From Mycolicibacterium moriokaense (lineage in GTDB: Bacteria; Actinomycetota; Actinomycetes; Mycobacteriales; Mycobacteriaceae): a stretch of DNA of 64,000 nt. The position numbers were made by a program, and so were the translations under genes. The stretch spans positions 1-64,000 of the forward strand of contig NZ_QQBJ01000019.1 of NCBI RefSeq assembly GCF_003347205.1, written 5' to 3'. Positions 31,514 through 42,471 of the stretch are shown one piece after another (position 1 is the stretch's first letter; each line of letters starts with the position of its first letter). The notes beneath the pieces are model-generated. The model made no database searches. It was given only the letters and a program-made list of their open reading frames with translations, and was not told the DNA's origin.

Positions 31514-31589
31514 TGCAGAAGGCCTCGCAAGATCTGTGTGTCGTTCCGGTCCTGCGTTGCGGGTACCGGACGGTCGCTAAGAGACTAGC

Positions 31590-33119
31590 TCACTCTTCGC
31601 GGCGGCGACGACGGCCGCCACCCGAGGAGCCGACTTCCAGGCGTGCCAGCAACTCGGCGACGGAGTGCCCACCGGTCGACTCGGCCTCGTCGGGGCTGCG
31701 GTGCCGCGGTGCGACGTCCTCGGCGGGCGCGGGCTCTTCAGGCTCTTCGGGAGCGGGCGGCTGGGTGGGCTGATGCGGCGGAACAGCGAGCGCGGGCGGA
31801 TGGGCAGGCGGCTTGGGGCGTCCCGGATCGTTGGCGTCGGACGGGGCCGAGTGACGTCCGCGGGGCGACTCGGGAGGCGGCGTCGACATCGCGGGCTCGG
31901 GTGCGCGCCGGCGCCCGACGTACTCGTCGGCCGAGCCGTTCTCCGTCGACGACCAGTTGCTGCCCGGGGTTCCCGGCGGCAGCCACTGCCCCTCCGCCGG
32001 GGCCGGCTGCCACTGGGATGCGGCGGCCTGCTGCGCGGCTTCCTCCTCGGCGGCCCGCAGCGCGGCAGCCCGCTGTTCGGCGATGGCGTGTTCTTCGGCG
32101 GCGCGCTGCTCCGCGACCCGACGCTCCTCGGCCTCCCGCTCCTCTGCGGCCCGGCGCTCTTCGGCTTCGCGCTGTTCCTCGGCCCGGCGCTGTTCCTCGG
32201 CGCGCTGCTCCTCGGCGCGGCGCTCGTCGGCCGCACGCCGCTCGGCGACCCGGCGCTCGTGCGCGGCGCGCTGCTCGGCCTCGCGCTGCTGCGCCGCCCG
32301 CTGTTCAGCCTCCCGCTGCTCCGCCACACGCTGCTGCGCGGCGCGCTGTTCGGCCGCGGCGCGTTGCTCGGCCGCCCGCTGTTCGGCCGCGGCGCGTTGC
32401 TCGGCCGCGGCGCGCTCCTCGGCGGCGCGATGTTCCGCGGCACGCTGCTCGGCCGCCCACGCCAGGCGCTCCTCGGGCGTCGGCTCCGCCTCCGACTGCC
32501 TGCGATGGGCGCCGCCGAACAGCGGCGTCGGCGACCATTCGTGATCTGGCGCGTGGGGCTCGGCCGACACGTCGATGATCGGGTTCTCTTCGGTCCTGAG
32601 ATTGGGCCCGTCGGAGTCGATCCGGCTGCTGGCCACCCGCCCCGGCCGCGCCGGCCCGTGTTCGGTCTCGATCGCGGGCCGGTGGCTCAGGTCGGCGTCG
32701 AAGAGGTACTCGAGGTTGGCCCGCAACGCCGCGAGTTCGGCCCGCAGCGCGGCCACCTCGTCTGCCGCCTGTGCGCGGATCTCGGTGGACAGCTCGCGAC
32801 GAAGCTCGGACTCGACGGTCAGCTCGTACTCGCGACGCGCGGAGATCTCACGGTCCAGTTGCAGGTCGTAGACCAGCTTCAGATCCCGCGCCTTCGCCTG
32901 ATCGATGTCGCTCTGTCGGCGGTACAGCACCGACACGAACGCGGCCACCACCGCCGCCCACAACGCGAGGATGACCGCAAGCTTGAGCAGCTCCACCCGA
33001 TTGGTGAACACCAGCGCCGAACTCGCCGTGATGGCGAGCACCAGCAACACCGTGAAAAGAAGCCAACCCGGCCGTCGACCGCTGCGCCGCGGCCGGGCAC
33101 CACGGGTCAGAACGGTCAT
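31590..33119 (-). CDS. Membrane protein with long Glu/Arg/Ala-rich helical repeat (Rv3604c-like)
   Basis: From ATG 33119 this is 509 aa. Two membrane helices (about 20-38 and 46-65) are followed by a heptad-rich segment (about 70-140). A long repeat region lies at about 217-366, built from AEQRAAEQRAAAEQ-type units. The end is a Pro-rich disordered tail (about 370-480) and a basic C-terminus (GGGRRRRREE). The repeat should form a single alpha-helix or coiled coil of roughly 20 nm. It corresponds to Rv3604c by position; the function is unknown. TACAGT six bases before the ATG supports the start. Confidence 0.82.
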   Translation of the reverse strand: MTVLTRGARPRRSGRRPGWLLFTVLLVLAITASSALVFTNRVELLKLAVILALWAAVVAAFVSVLYRRQSDIDQAKARDLKLVYDLQLDREISARREYELTVESELRRELSTEIRAQAADEVAALRAELAALRANLEYLFDADLSHRPAIETEHGPARPGRVASSRIDSDGPNLRTEENPIIDVSAEPHAPDHEWSPTPLFGGAHRRQSEAEPTPEERLAWAAEQRAAEHRAAEERAAAEQRAAAEQRAAEQRAAAEQRAAQQRVAEQREAEQRAAQQREAEQRAAHERRVAERRAADERRAEEQRAEEQRRAEEQREAEERRAAEEREAEERRVAEQRAAEEHAIAEQRAAALRAAEEEAAQQAAASQWQPAPAEGQWLPPGTPGSNWSSTENGSADEYVGRRRAPEPAMSTPPPESPRGRHSAPSDANDPGRPKPPAHPPALAVPPHQPTQPPAPEEPEEPAPAEDVAPRHRSPDEAESTGGHSVAELLARLEVGSSGGGRRRRREE

Positions 33120-33125
33120 GGGCCG

Positions 33126-33131
33126 ACTGTA
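33126..33131 (-). promoter_or_regulatory. Leaderless-type -10 box for the coiled-coil membrane protein
   Basis: On the minus strand TACAGT is followed by CGGCCC and the ATG at 33119. Confidence 0.5.
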
Positions 33132-33195
33132 CCCGCCACAGGTCACTCAGCGTGTCGAGCGTCGCGGCGATTCGCCGTCCGCTATTGTCGGTCAG

Positions 33196-33672
33196 CTACT
33201 CCGAGGCTCCGTCGCCGTTCTCGGGCGGCTCCTGCGGTGACTTGCAGCAATGTTGCAACCACAGCGCAGCAACCAACAGCGCGAGCGCACTGACCGCCGC
33301 CACGACAGCCCCCGCGGTGTCCTCCGCCGCCACGCGCAGCGAGTCCCGTCGCGGCAACAGGTAGACCAGCACCCCGGCCCACCACCCCAGCACCAGCGCT
33401 CCGACCCACGCCGAGGCCTTGGCGATCATCACCGACCGGGCGACGGCCAGCGGGTGCAACCAGCCGGGGCCGTCACCGATCTCACCCTCGTTGATCTTGG
33501 CCCGCACATAGAACGCCCAGCCGCCTTCGGCGATGGCAACCGCCAGCAGCGACAGGCCGGTCCAGATCGTGATCGGGGGGAACCATCGGTACAAAACATT
33601 GACCAGCAGATAGGCCAGCACGGCGACGACCACCGTCGCGGCCGTCAGGTCACGCTTGCGGGTCGGACCCAT
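33196..33672 (-). CDS. DUF3180 membrane protein (Rv3605c-like)
   Basis: The 158-aa protein has four predicted membrane helices, with the opening [25 protein letters not shown] and the conserved PITIWTGLSLLAVAIAEGGWAFYVR. DUF3180 proteins are found next to folK in actinobacteria and have no assigned function. Its ATG overlaps the folK stop by one base, so it is the last gene of the folate operon. Confidence 0.88.
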   Translation of the reverse strand: MGPTRKRDLTAATVVVAVLAYLLVNVLYRWFPPITIWTGLSLLAVAIAEGGWAFYVRAKINEGEIGDGPGWLHPLAVARSVMIAKASAWVGALVLGWWAGVLVYLLPRRDSLRVAAEDTAGAVVAAVSALALLVAALWLQHCCKSPQEPPENGDGASE

Positions 33673-34184
33673 CAGGTCAGCACCAGCCCGGTGCGGCGCA
33701 CGCCGTCGCGCTCGGCGGGCTCCAGGCCAGCCAGCAGTTCGCGGACCGGCCGGACCTCGCCTGCGACGGTCAGCCTCGCCTCCGGCTGCACGTCCAGCCA
33801 CGGGACCATCACGAACGCGCGCTGGTGGGCGTAGGGATGCGGCAGCGTCAGCGTCTCGTCCCGCATGATCACCTCGGCGTCACCGTCGCTGCAGGTGACG
33901 AGGTCGACGTCCAGGGTGCGCGGGCCCCATCGCTGCTCGCGCACCCGGTCGGCGGCGCGCTCGAACTGCTGCGCGCGATCGAGCCAGCCGTGGGCGTCCA
34001 GGCTCGAGTCCTCCGCGGCGAGCACGGCGTTGAGGAACGGTCCCTGCTCGACGCCACCCCACGCGTCGGTCTCGTAGACCGGGGACACCGCCCGCACAGC
34101 CGGGCCGAGGCCGTCGACGACGGACTGCAGATGGGTCAGCCGGTCGCCCAAGTTCGAACCGATCGACAGCACCACCGAGGTCAC
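33672..34184 (-). CDS. folK: 6-hydroxymethyl-7,8-dihydropterin pyrophosphokinase
   Basis: The 170-aa protein has the HPPK signature from [10 protein letters not shown] through [12 protein letters not shown] and [16 protein letters not shown]. It transfers pyrophosphate from ATP to hydroxymethyldihydropterin in folate synthesis. It overlaps folB by four bases. Confidence 0.96.
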   Translation of the reverse strand: MTSVVLSIGSNLGDRLTHLQSVVDGLGPAVRAVSPVYETDAWGGVEQGPFLNAVLAAEDSSLDAHGWLDRAQQFERAADRVREQRWGPRTLDVDLVTCSDGDAEVIMRDETLTLPHPYAHQRAFVMVPWLDVQPEARLTVAGEVRPVRELLAGLEPAERDGVRRTGLVLT

Positions 34185-34564
34185 GGGGCGCCCCCGCGGC
34201 CGCCGCGCCGGGATCGTCGCGCGACGACGGCGACGTCGGCGAACGTCAACGGGATCGGGGCGGCCGGCTTGTGCACGACGACCTCGACCGCGTGCACCCG
34301 GTCGTCGCCCATCACGGACTCGGCGATCTCACCGGCCACCGTCTCGATCAGGTTGCGCGGCGGCCCTGCCACGATGTCGGCGGCCCGTTGGGCCAGCGCG
34401 CCGTAGTCGAGCGTGTCGGCCAGCTCATCGCTGGCCGCAGCCGCCGCGAGGTCGACCCACACCGTGATGTCGACGACGAAGTCCTGCCCGTCCCGTCGCT
34501 CGTGCTCGAACACGCCGTGGTTGCCACGAACAGTCAAGCCGCGCAACTCGATTCGGTCAGCCAT
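34181..34564 (-). CDS. folB: Dihydroneopterin aldolase
   Basis: The 127-aa protein has the FolB pattern [26 protein letters not shown], a catalytic tyrosine in LDYGALA, and the conserved [18 protein letters not shown]. It converts dihydroneopterin to hydroxymethyldihydropterin and glycolaldehyde. It overlaps folP by eight bases and folK by four. Confidence 0.95.
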   Translation of the reverse strand: MADRIELRGLTVRGNHGVFEHERRDGQDFVVDITVWVDLAAAAASDELADTLDYGALAQRAADIVAGPPRNLIETVAGEIAESVMGDDRVHAVEVVVHKPAAPIPLTFADVAVVARRSRRGGRGGAP

Positions 34565-35414
34565 TGGCCTCCGGCTCCGCCCATGCCTCGACGACTTTCA
34601 ACGCATCGACCGACGCCAGCACGTCGTGTACCCGCACACCCCACGCCCCGTGCACGGCGGCCAGGGCGGAGATGACGGCCGTCGCGGTCTCGCGGCCTGC
34701 GGGCGGCCGGGGTTGACCGTCGGCGTCGGCGAGAAGGCTGCCGAGGAACCGTTTGCGCGACGCTCCGACGAGCACCGGGATGCCGGTGTCGACGAACGCG
34801 GGCAGCGCCCGCAGCAGCGCCCAGTTGTGCTCGCCGGTCTTCGCGAAGCCGAGGCCGGGGTCGATGATCAGGTTCGCCGGGTCCACCCCCGCGTGCACCG
34901 CGGCGTCGACGGCGCTCAGCAGTTCGGCTCGCACCTCGGCGACCACGTCGCGATAGGCCGGCACGTCGTGCGGGCGCTGCGCGCCGACCGACCGCCAATG
35001 CATCAGCACCCAGGGCACTTTCGCGTCGGCAAGCACCGCGGCCATGTTCGGGTCGGCGCGGCCACCGGAGACGTCGTTGACGATGTGGGCCCCGTTCTCC
35101 AGCGCCGCCTGCGCCACCTCAGCGTGCATCGTGTCGATGCTCACGGTGATTCCTTGCCCCGCAAGCTCTTTGATCACCGGCAGCACCCGCGCGGACTCCA
35201 CCCGCGCGTCGATGCGGGTGGCGCCCGGGCGGGTCGACTCGCCACCGACATCGACGATCGCGGCGCCCGCGGCGGCCAACTGAAGTCCGTGTTCGACGGC
35301 GCGGTCGCGATCGAGGAACAGCCCCCCGTCGGAAAAGGAGTCGTCGGTGACGTTGACGACCCCCATGACCCGCACGTTCGTTGCCGAAGAGACCATCGGA
35401 CTCAGTGGGCTCAC
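34557..35414 (-). CDS. folP: Dihydropteroate synthase
   Basis: The 285-aa TIM barrel has [27 protein letters not shown] and the SRKRFLG loop. It joins p-aminobenzoate to hydroxymethyldihydropterin pyrophosphate and is the sulfonamide target. I chose GTG 35414, which overlaps the folE stop as GTGA, the usual coupling in this operon; an ATG at 35396 is the alternative. Confidence 0.95.
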   Translation of the reverse strand: MSPLSPMVSSATNVRVMGVVNVTDDSFSDGGLFLDRDRAVEHGLQLAAAGAAIVDVGGESTRPGATRIDARVESARVLPVIKELAGQGITVSIDTMHAEVAQAALENGAHIVNDVSGGRADPNMAAVLADAKVPWVLMHWRSVGAQRPHDVPAYRDVVAEVRAELLSAVDAAVHAGVDPANLIIDPGLGFAKTGEHNWALLRALPAFVDTGIPVLVGASRKRFLGSLLADADGQPRPPAGRETATAVISALAAVHGAWGVRVHDVLASVDALKVVEAWAEPEANG

Positions 35415-36019
35415 TTTCGCAAGATCAGATCCAACGCCTCGGAACGCGATGCCTTGTCGGTCTTGAACTGGCCGCGCACCGCGGACGTGGTGGTGACGGC
35501 ACCGGGCTTGCGGATGCCGCGCATCGACATGCACAGGTGCTCGGCTTCGATGACGACGATCGCGCCGCGGGGTTGCAGCTTGCGCATCAGCGCGTCGGCG
35601 ACCTGGGCGGTGAGCCGTTCCTGCACCTGTGGCCGCTTGGCGTACAGGTCGACCACCCGGGCCAGCTTCGACAGGCCGGTGACGCGGCCGTCCTCGCCCG
35701 GGATGTAGCCGACGTGCGCGACGCCGTGGAACGCCACCAGGTGGTGCTCACACGTCGAGTACATCGGTATGTCCTTCACCAGCACCATCTCGTCGTGCTG
35801 CTCGTCGAACGTGGTGTTCAGCACGTCGTCGGGATCGGTGTAGAGCCCGGCGAACATCTCCTTGTACGCGCGGGCGACCCGGGCCGGGGTGTCTTCCAGC
35901 CCGTGCCTGTCGGGATCCTCCCCGACGGCGATCAGCAGTTCGCGAATCGCCGCCTCGGCGCGCGGCTGATCGAAGTCCGGGGTGGAGATGGTCGCAGAGT
36001 TGTTGTGCGGCCGCGTCAT
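35411..36019 (-). CDS. folE: GTP cyclohydrolase I
   Basis: The 202-aa protein has the zinc-site and active-site motifs [35 protein letters not shown], and [11 protein letters not shown]. It makes dihydroneopterin triphosphate, the first folate intermediate. The ATG at 36019 lies 22 bases after the ftsH stop, so ftsH and the fol genes may share a transcript, as in other mycobacteria (Rv3610c-Rv3606c). Confidence 0.96.
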   Translation of the reverse strand: MTRPHNNSATISTPDFDQPRAEAAIRELLIAVGEDPDRHGLEDTPARVARAYKEMFAGLYTDPDDVLNTTFDEQHDEMVLVKDIPMYSTCEHHLVAFHGVAHVGYIPGEDGRVTGLSKLARVVDLYAKRPQVQERLTAQVADALMRKLQPRGAIVVIEAEHLCMSMRGIRKPGAVTTTSAVRGQFKTDKASRSEALDLILRK

Positions 36020-36041
36020 CGAAGCCTCCGTTTTTCCAGTA

Positions 36042-38408
<2,367 letters not shown>

Positions 38409-38590
38409 TACCTACGTCGTCCTCGGGCTCAATCGTCGCGACCGCTCTCGGCCGGTGTCCTTCCATACATGCAGCTTGAATAGACAAGGCTACCGCTATA
38501 CCAACGCTCGGCAGTTCCCGACGGTTGGCCACGCCCGTTCGCCGAGCGTGCTCTTCCGTGGTCCGACCCGGCTGTGCTTGGCTGGCTTGC

Positions 38591-39484
38591 GTGCCTACCA
38601 CCGAGCGGTCGGTCGCAGTCAACGGCGTGCACCTGCGGCTGTACGACGCCGGTGAGCGCGAAGCGCCGGTGGTCGTGCTGGCGCACGGCTTCCCCGAGTT
38701 GGCCTACTCGTGGCGGCACCAGATCCCGGTGCTGGCCGCAGCCGGCTACCGCGTTCTGGTGCCCGACCAGCGCGGCTACGGCGGCTCCAGCAGGCCCGAG
38801 GCCGTCGCGGACTACGACATCCACGCGCTGACCGGCGACCTCGTCGGCCTGCTCGACGACGTCGGCGCGGCGCGGGCGGTGTTCATCGGCCACGACTGGG
38901 GCGCGCTGGTGGTGTGGCAGACCGCGCTGCTGCATCCCGACCGGGTGCGCGCGGTCGCAGGCCTGAGCGTGCCGCCGATCCCGCGACCCAGATCCCGCCC
39001 CACCGAACGCTGGCGGGAGAAGTTCGGCGACGACTTCTACATGCTGCGGTTCCAGGAGCCGGGGCGGGCCGACGCCGAGATGGCCGCCGATGTGACGGCG
39101 ACGATGAGCGGAATGTTCGCCGGACTACTCGACGCGGCGGCGCCGCTGCCGGACTGGATCAGCGCCGACGAGTTCGACCACTATGTGTCCGAATTCAGCC
39201 GGACCGGGTTCACCGGCGCCCTGAACTGGTATCGCAACTACGACCGCAATTGGGAGACCACGCAGGCGCTCGCCGACGCGCGAATCACCGCGTCCGCGCT
39301 CTTCGTCGGCGGCACCGCCGACCCGATAGCTCCGACGATGAACCCGGCCCGCGCCCGCGAGGTCGTCGCCGGGCCCTACACCGAAGAGTGGGTCGAGGGC
39401 GCGGGGCACTGGCTGCAGCAGGAGCGCCCCGACGAAGTCAACAAACTGCTGCTGCGGTTCCTGCGAGAGGTGGAGCAGTCATGA
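38591..39484 (+). CDS. ephA: Epoxide hydrolase EphA-like alpha/beta hydrolase
   Basis: The 297-aa protein has AHGFPELAYSWRHQ, nucleophile Asp in GHDWGALVVW, lid tyrosines in the NWYRNYDRNWE segment, and catalytic His in EGAGHWLQQERP. This is the epoxide-hydrolase pattern of Rv3617. It opens epoxides to diols. I use GTG 38591 (MPTTERSVAVNGVHL) by alignment with EphA. Its stop overlaps the next ATG (ATGA). Confidence 0.9.
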   Translation: MPTTERSVAVNGVHLRLYDAGEREAPVVVLAHGFPELAYSWRHQIPVLAAAGYRVLVPDQRGYGGSSRPEAVADYDIHALTGDLVGLLDDVGAARAVFIGHDWGALVVWQTALLHPDRVRAVAGLSVPPIPRPRSRPTERWREKFGDDFYMLRFQEPGRADAEMAADVTATMSGMFAGLLDAAAPLPDWISADEFDHYVSEFSRTGFTGALNWYRNYDRNWETTQALADARITASALFVGGTADPIAPTMNPARAREVVAGPYTEEWVEGAGHWLQQERPDEVNKLLLRFLREVEQS

Positions 39485-40656
39485 CCGGCAGGCCGTTGCG
39501 CTTCGGGGTGTTCATCACACCGTTTCACCCGGTCGGCCAATCCCCCACCACCGCACTCGAATACGACATGGAGCGCACGGTCTTGCTGGATCGGCTGGGC
39601 TTCGAGGAGGCGTGGTTCGGCGAACATCACTCCGGCGGCTACGAGTTGATCGCCTGCCCCGAGGTGTTCATCGCCGCTGCCGCGGAGCGCACCAAGCACA
39701 TCCGGCTCGGCACGGGTGTGGTGTCGCTGCCCTATCACCACCCGTTGATGGTGGCCGATCGCTGGGTCTTGCTCGATCACCTGACCCGCGGCAGGGTGAT
39801 GTTCGGCGCCGGACCCGGTGCCCTGCCGTCGGATGCGTACATGATGGGCATCGATCCCGTCGAGCAGCGCCGGATGATGCAGGAGTCGCTGGGGGCCATC
39901 ATGGCGCTGCTGCGCGCTGCGCCCGAGGAGCGGGTGAGCAGGCATTCCGACTGGTTCACACTGCGCGACGCGCAACTGCACATCCGCCCCTACACCTGGC
40001 CCCACCCCGAAATATCCTGCGCGGCCATGATTTCCCCGTCGGGTCCGCGGCTGGCGGGCGCTCTGGGCACTTCGCTGCTCTCGCTGTCGATGTCGGTACC
40101 GGGCGGCTACGCGGCGTTGGAGAACACCTGGGACGTCGTCGCCGAGCAGGCGCGCAAGTCGGGCCGCGACGAGCCCGACCGGGCGAACTGGCGGGTGCTG
40201 TCCATCATGCACCTGGCCGACACCCGCGAGCAGGCGATCGACGACTGCACCTACGGGCTGCAGGACTTCGCGAACTACTTCGGCGCGGCGGGCTTTGTGC
40301 CGCTGTCCAATTCGGTCGAGGGCGCGCAGACCCCGCATCAGTTCGTCGAGGACTACGCGGCCAAGGGCAACTGCTGCATCGGCACCCCGGGTGACGCGGT
40401 CGCCCACATCCAGGATCTGCTGGACGTCTCGGGCGGTTTCGGCACGCTGCTGTTGCTCGGCCACGACTGGGCATCGCCGCAGGCCACCTATCACTCCTAC
40501 GAGTTGTTCGCCCGCGAGGTGATTCCGCACTTCAAGGGTCAGCTGACGGCGCCACGCGCGTCGCACGACTGGGCCAAGGGGATGCGCGACCAACTGCTCG
40601 GCCGCGCAGGCGAGGCGATCGTCAAGGCGATCCACGAGCACACCGGGGAGCAGTGA
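39481..40656 (+). CDS. LLM-class flavin-dependent oxidoreductase (Rv3618-like)
   Basis: The 391-aa luciferase-like monooxygenase has EEAWFGEHHSGGYELI, LGTGVVSLPYHHPLMVADRWVLLDHLT and GRVMFGAGPGAL, all typical of F420- or FMN-dependent family members. It corresponds to Rv3618. The substrate is unknown. It is translationally coupled to ephA (ATGA) and to the alcohol dehydrogenase (TGATG), so the three probably act in one oxidative pathway. Confidence 0.9.
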   Translation: MTGRPLRFGVFITPFHPVGQSPTTALEYDMERTVLLDRLGFEEAWFGEHHSGGYELIACPEVFIAAAAERTKHIRLGTGVVSLPYHHPLMVADRWVLLDHLTRGRVMFGAGPGALPSDAYMMGIDPVEQRRMMQESLGAIMALLRAAPEERVSRHSDWFTLRDAQLHIRPYTWPHPEISCAAMISPSGPRLAGALGTSLLSLSMSVPGGYAALENTWDVVAEQARKSGRDEPDRANWRVLSIMHLADTREQAIDDCTYGLQDFANYFGAAGFVPLSNSVEGAQTPHQFVEDYAAKGNCCIGTPGDAVAHIQDLLDVSGGFGTLLLLGHDWASPQATYHSYELFAREVIPHFKGQLTAPRASHDWAKGMRDQLLGRAGEAIVKAIHEHTGEQ

Positions 40657-41675
40657 TGCGCGCGTCGGTGCTGCGCGACGGCCGGATGGTGCTGCGCGAC
40701 GACATCGCCGAACCGGTGCCCGGACCCGGGCAGGTGCTGGTCGCCGTGAAAGCCTGCGGAATCTGCGGCTCCGACCTGCATTTCGCCGCCCACGGCCAAC
40801 AGATGGTCACGCTGACCCGCCAGATGACGGGCATGCCGATCGAAGGCGGGCTCGCGGTCGACCTGGCCGAGGACGTGTTCATGGGACACGAGTTCAGCGC
40901 CGAGGTGCTCGAAGCGGGTCCCGACACCGACGCGCCACTGCCGGGAACGATGGTGACCTCGCTACCGGTGTTGTTGTCGGCCAAGGGATTCGAGCCGATC
41001 CTGTCGAGCAACACCACGATCGGCGGCTATGCCGAGAAGATGCTGCTGTCCGCCCCGCTGTTGCTGACCATCCCCAACGGCCTCGACCCGCGCCACGCAG
41101 CACTCACCGAGCCGATGGCGGTGGGCCTGCATGCGGTGAACAAGTCGGCGATCGGGCCCGGCGACACGGCCCTGGTCATCGGATCCGGCCCGATCGGGCT
41201 GGCCATCATTGCTGCCCTGCGCCATCGAGGCGTGGAACACATTGTGGCGGCTGACTTTTCGCCGAAGCGCCGGGATCTGGCGACGGCGATGGGCGCACAC
41301 CAGGTGGTGGATCCGGCGCAGGCATCGCCGTTCGACGAGGTGAAACCGGCGGTGGTGTTCGAGGCCGTCGGCGTGCCCGGGATCGTCAACGACGTGTTGC
41401 GCCGGGCACCGATCGGCACCCGGCTCGTCATCGCGGGCGTGTGCATGGAAGCCGACCCGATCCTGCCGCTGTTCGGCATCGCCAAGGAGATCAACGTGCA
41501 GTTCGTCAACGCCTACGACGCGGCGGAGTTCTCCGAGTCGCTTCGGGCCATCGCCGACGGCGACGTCGACGTCGCCCCGCTGATCACCGGGGAGGTGGGG
41601 TTGGAGGACGTCGGCGCCGCGTTCGACGATCTCGCCAGCCCTGACGAACACTGCAAAATCCTGGTGACGCCCTGA
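40656..41675 (+). CDS. Zinc-dependent alcohol dehydrogenase (MDR superfamily)
   Basis: The 339-aa protein has the catalytic zinc site CGICGSDLHF and FMGHEF, and the nucleotide-binding GSGPIGLAIIAALR. The structural-zinc four-cysteine lobe is missing, as in some MDR branches. The start could be ATG 40656 or the GTG three bases earlier. It lies between the Rv3618-like gene and lpqG, where M. tuberculosis has esx/PE/PPE genes. The substrate is unknown. Confidence 0.88.
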   Translation: MRASVLRDGRMVLRDDIAEPVPGPGQVLVAVKACGICGSDLHFAAHGQQMVTLTRQMTGMPIEGGLAVDLAEDVFMGHEFSAEVLEAGPDTDAPLPGTMVTSLPVLLSAKGFEPILSSNTTIGGYAEKMLLSAPLLLTIPNGLDPRHAALTEPMAVGLHAVNKSAIGPGDTALVIGSGPIGLAIIAALRHRGVEHIVAADFSPKRRDLATAMGAHQVVDPAQASPFDEVKPAVVFEAVGVPGIVNDVLRRAPIGTRLVIAGVCMEADPILPLFGIAKEINVQFVNAYDAAEFSESLRAIADGDVDVAPLITGEVGLEDVGAAFDDLASPDEHCKILVTP

Positions 41676-41678
41676 CGG

Positions 41679-41684
41679 TATGGT
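41679..41684 (+). promoter_or_regulatory. Leaderless-type -10 box for lpqG
   Basis: TATGGT is followed by GCGGAGC (seven bases) and the ATG at 41692. It overlaps the alternative upstream ATG at 41680 and so argues against that start. Confidence 0.45.
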
Positions 41685-41691
41685 GCGGAGC

Positions 41692-42447
41692 ATGCCGATC
41701 GCAGCGAGAGCGAAACTTGCGACCCGAATGCTGGTCCTCGCGGCCGCCGGGATGGCCGTCATCGGGCTGTCCGCGTGTGACGCGAAGTCCTCCTCGGGGC
41801 CGTCGATCATCCCGACCGCGGACTCCAGCACCCGCCAGGTGACCGTCGTCGGTTCCGGCGAGGTGCAGGGCAGGCCGGACACGCTCAACGCCGACGTATC
41901 GATCCAGGCCACCGCGCCGGACGTGACCGCCGCGATGAACCAGACCAGCGACCGCATGCAGGCCGTGATCAACGCACTGGTCGGCGCGGGCATCGACCGC
42001 AACGACATCAGCACCACCAACGTGACCGTGCAGCCGCAATACGGCGGCGGCGACAACCCGACCATCACCGCCTACCAGGCGAGCAACTCGGTCAGCGTCA
42101 AGATCCGCAACCTCGACAACGCCTCTCAGACGCTGGCGCTGATCGCCACCACCGGCGGCGACGCCACCCGGATCAACTCGGTGAGCTACGCGATCGACGA
42201 CGATTCGCAACTGGTGAAGGACGCCCGCACACGGGCCTTCGACGACGCCAAGGACCGCGCCGAGCAGTACGCCCAATTGGCCGGACTCACGCTGGGCAAG
42301 GTCATCTCGATCTCGGAGTCCGCGGGCACGGCGCCACCAAGCCCGACGCCGCTGCCCGCGCCGCGCGCGGCCATGGAGGCCGTACCGCTGGAGCCGGGCC
42401 AGCAGAGCATCAACTTCTCGGTGACGGTGATCTGGGAGCTCACGTAG
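41692..42447 (+). CDS. lpqG: SIMPL-domain (DUF541) lipoprotein LpqG
   Basis: From ATG 41692 this is 251 aa, with a signal peptide ending in the lipobox LSAC. The mature part is a SIMPL/DUF541 domain: VTVVGSGEVQGRPDTLNADVSIQ, AMNQTSDRMQAVINALVGAGI and LTLGKVISISES. It matches Rv3623. The domain family is periplasmic/outer-surface, with no settled biochemical role. Confidence 0.88.
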   Translation: MPIAARAKLATRMLVLAAAGMAVIGLSACDAKSSSGPSIIPTADSSTRQVTVVGSGEVQGRPDTLNADVSIQATAPDVTAAMNQTSDRMQAVINALVGAGIDRNDISTTNVTVQPQYGGGDNPTITAYQASNSVSVKIRNLDNASQTLALIATTGGDATRINSVSYAIDDDSQLVKDARTRAFDDAKDRAEQYAQLAGLTLGKVISISESAGTAPPSPTPLPAPRAAMEAVPLEPGQQSINFSVTVIWELT

Positions 42448-42471
42448 CGCGCCCGCAGCGCGTCGACGAGA

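Noticed and set aside
31665-33293. A 542-codon open frame on the plus strand
   Set aside because: It is antisense to the coiled-coil repeat gene; its apparent LGRGALLG repeats only mirror the DNA repeat.
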